Source: Paludifilum halophilum (GTDB taxonomy: Bacteria; Bacillota; Bacilli; Thermoactinomycetales; DSM-45169). Taken from it: a stretch of DNA of 64,000 nucleotides. The notes beneath the pieces are model-generated. The model searched no databases and was not told the origin of the DNA. It saw only the letters and a list, made by a program, of their open reading frames with translations. Where the stretch lies: contig NZ_NOWF01000006.1 of the NCBI RefSeq assembly GCF_002245355.1, positions 124,001-188,000 of the forward strand, read 5' to 3'. A program made the translations under genes and the position numbers. Positions 62,924 through 64,000 of this stretch are shown here, one piece after another. Numbering within the stretch: position 1 is the stretch's first letter; every line of letters starts with the position of its first letter.

Positions 62924-63109
62924 ATGAATGCCGTAAAATTGTTCCTACTGGGCGGGACCATCGCCTACTCCATCCCGCAATTTCTTCATTGGTTCATCTA
63001 TCAAACCGATCCGCCGGTATTTATTCTTTCCGTCCTGTCGATTTCACTCGTTTTATTCTTACTAACGAGTTACTTCGACAAGCTGGATAAAAAGGAAAGG
63101 AGGAATTAA
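62924..63109 (+). CDS. small membrane protein, 61 residues
   Basis: Two helices (VKLFLLGGTIAYSIPQFLHW and VFILSVLSISLVLFLLTSYF) and a basic tail. GGAG precedes the ATG at 62924. No family recognised. It precedes a strong terminator. Confidence 0.55.
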   Translation: MNAVKLFLLGGTIAYSIPQFLHWFIYQTDPPVFILSVLSISLVLFLLTSYFDKLDKKERRN

Positions 63110-63111
63110 CT

Positions 63112-63152
63112 CAAAAGCCCCGGCTCCTGATAGGAAGCGCCGGGGCTCTTTC
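63112..63152. terminator. intrinsic terminator
   Basis: AGCCCCGGC (63116-63124) pairs with GCCGGGGCT (63139-63147), followed by CTTT. Confidence 0.75.
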
Positions 63153-63238
63153 CTGCAATGAAAAATGATTTCCGACAAAAATAGCCCGGGTGAGAACCGG
63201 GCATGAAGGCGCGTCTGTCGTTCATGATTAGACAGGCT

Positions 63239-63796
63239 CTAGTAATAGGGAGATATTAACAAATAGACCAGAACGCCGGTGACACTCACATAAAGCCAGA
63301 GAGGCATGGTCCAGCGGGCGATGCGGCGGTGTTTTTCCACCTGCATATTGAGTCCCCGGGCCAGAGTGAGCAGAGCCAAAAGGGAGACGATGGGAGCGAG
63401 AACAATATGAGTGATTAAAACGAAATAGTAAACGGCTTTCAGGACTCCCTCCCCGCCGTAACTCGTCGATTCCGCCAACGAGTGGTAGGTCAGATACGTC
63501 ACCAGGAACAGGGCCGTCGTTGCAAAGGCCGCGAAAATAAACCGCCGGTGCATCGGGATGTTCTTTTGTTTAATAAAAAAGAGCGCCGCGATCAAAAACA
63601 CCGTGGTAAAGCTGTTAAAAATCGCGTTCATCATCGGCAGAAAGGTGAGATCCAAATGATCCAGACCATCCGCCTTCGGCATGAAGAACAAAACCGCCAC
63701 AATCGCATTGACAGCAAAGGCAATCCCCACCACCCACGGTGTATAATTCCGCTGTTCCGCTGTATGATCGGAGCGATGTTCACTCGTATTCGCCAT
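63239..63796 (-). CDS. ctaM: DUF420 cytochrome oxidase assembly protein CtaM
   Basis: A 185-residue membrane protein with five helices. Family features include FLPMMNAIFNSFTTVFLIAA, KNIPMHRRFIFAAF and YFVLITHIVLAPIVSLLALL, with the conserved His residues in HRRF and THI. CtaM is needed for maturation of heme-copper oxidases in Firmicutes. It is a single gene, functionally related to the sco1/ycn block. Confidence 0.88.
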   Translation of the reverse strand: MANTSEHRSDHTAEQRNYTPWVVGIAFAVNAIVAVLFFMPKADGLDHLDLTFLPMMNAIFNSFTTVFLIAALFFIKQKNIPMHRRFIFAAFATTALFLVTYLTYHSLAESTSYGGEGVLKAVYYFVLITHIVLAPIVSLLALLTLARGLNMQVEKHRRIARWTMPLWLYVSVTGVLVYLLISPYY

Positions 63797-63931
63797 CATA
63801 TTCCCTCCTCAACAGGGAATCTCATATAGGACAGTATACCATGGAGGAAGATACCGTCCAAAGCGGTGAAAGCAACAAAATAGTGGCAACGTCACGAAAA
63901 ACCGAATGTCTTTGCCCCTGATGAAATGCTA

Positions 63932-63990
63932 TAATTAGTTTTTAAAGGCCCCAGCGCTCACCCCATTCTGCCTTTGGGGCCGAGTTTTTG
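63932..63990 (+). terminator. promoter-like box and hairpin at the right edge
   Basis: TATAAT-like sequence near 63930 is followed by GGCCCCA (63947-63953) pairing with TGGGGCC (63975-63981) and then GTTTTT. It could be a terminator, or the start of a structured leader for a gene outside the window. Confidence 0.35.
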
Positions 63991-64000
63991 ACGAAAGGGC

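Overview
The window looks like chromosome of a Gram-positive bacterium of the class Bacilli. The evidence is strong GGAGG-type ribosome binding sites, many GTG/TTG starts, dense intrinsic terminators, and Bacillus-type gene sets: bmrC/bmrD-like ABC exporters, ycnI/ycnJ/ycnK-like copper genes, LipL, CtaM, Tpx and a YkqA-like protein. A member of the Thermoactinomycetaceae is my best guess, but that is inference.

Layout. 0-6 kb: a DeoR-type repressor and a five-gene operon (RpiB-family isomerase, DhaK/DhaL kinase, GlpX-type bisphosphatase, zinc polyol dehydrogenase) that reads as a tetritol (erythritol/threitol) catabolic unit, followed by a threonine dehydratase fragment. 6-14 kb: a lone ABC ATPase, a TPP riboswitch with thiC, and a glycolate oxidase operon in which GlcF and GlcD are fused. 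14-27.6 kb: an IS1182-type remnant, then a complete type I-B CRISPR-Cas locus transcribed leftward (cas6-cas8b-cas7-cas5-cas3-cas4-cas1-cas2, leader, 16 repeats), preceded by a catalytic-type long prokaryotic Argonaute. 27.8-32.1 kb: a PrsW-like membrane protein with a C-terminal toxin-like tip, followed by candidate immunity genes, some decayed. 32-41.4 kb: nucleoside-gate protein, arsI-arsR with a palindromic operator, a heterodimeric ABC drug exporter, lipL and a purine permease. 41.5-47.5 kb: metal and redox block (ZnuA-like lipoprotein, PCYCGC lipoprotein, SCO1, YtkA-like, YcnK/I/J-like). 47.8-52.2 kb: pabBC and a queDEC operon under a preQ1-I riboswitch. 52.4-55.9 kb: small mobile-looking island with an XRE-ImmA/IrrE protein coupled to a MazF/PemK-like toxin and an integrase relic. 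56-64 kb: housekeeping genes, a small membrane protein and CtaM.

Three things stand out. First, a pAgo with an intact DEDD tetrad and a 5'-phosphate-type MID pocket heads a type I-B CRISPR-Cas locus. Second, two unrelated genes (PCYCGC lipoprotein at 42.7 kb, small membrane protein at 61.5 kb) each carry one in-frame TGA where relatives, as I remember them, have a conserved cysteine. In both the frame stays open to a later stop and a hairpin of bacterial SECIS geometry follows, so I read them as selenoproteins and infer that the genome decodes selenocysteine. Third, the toxin/immunity block and the XRE-ImmA/MazF island add further conflict systems close to the CRISPR-pAgo locus.
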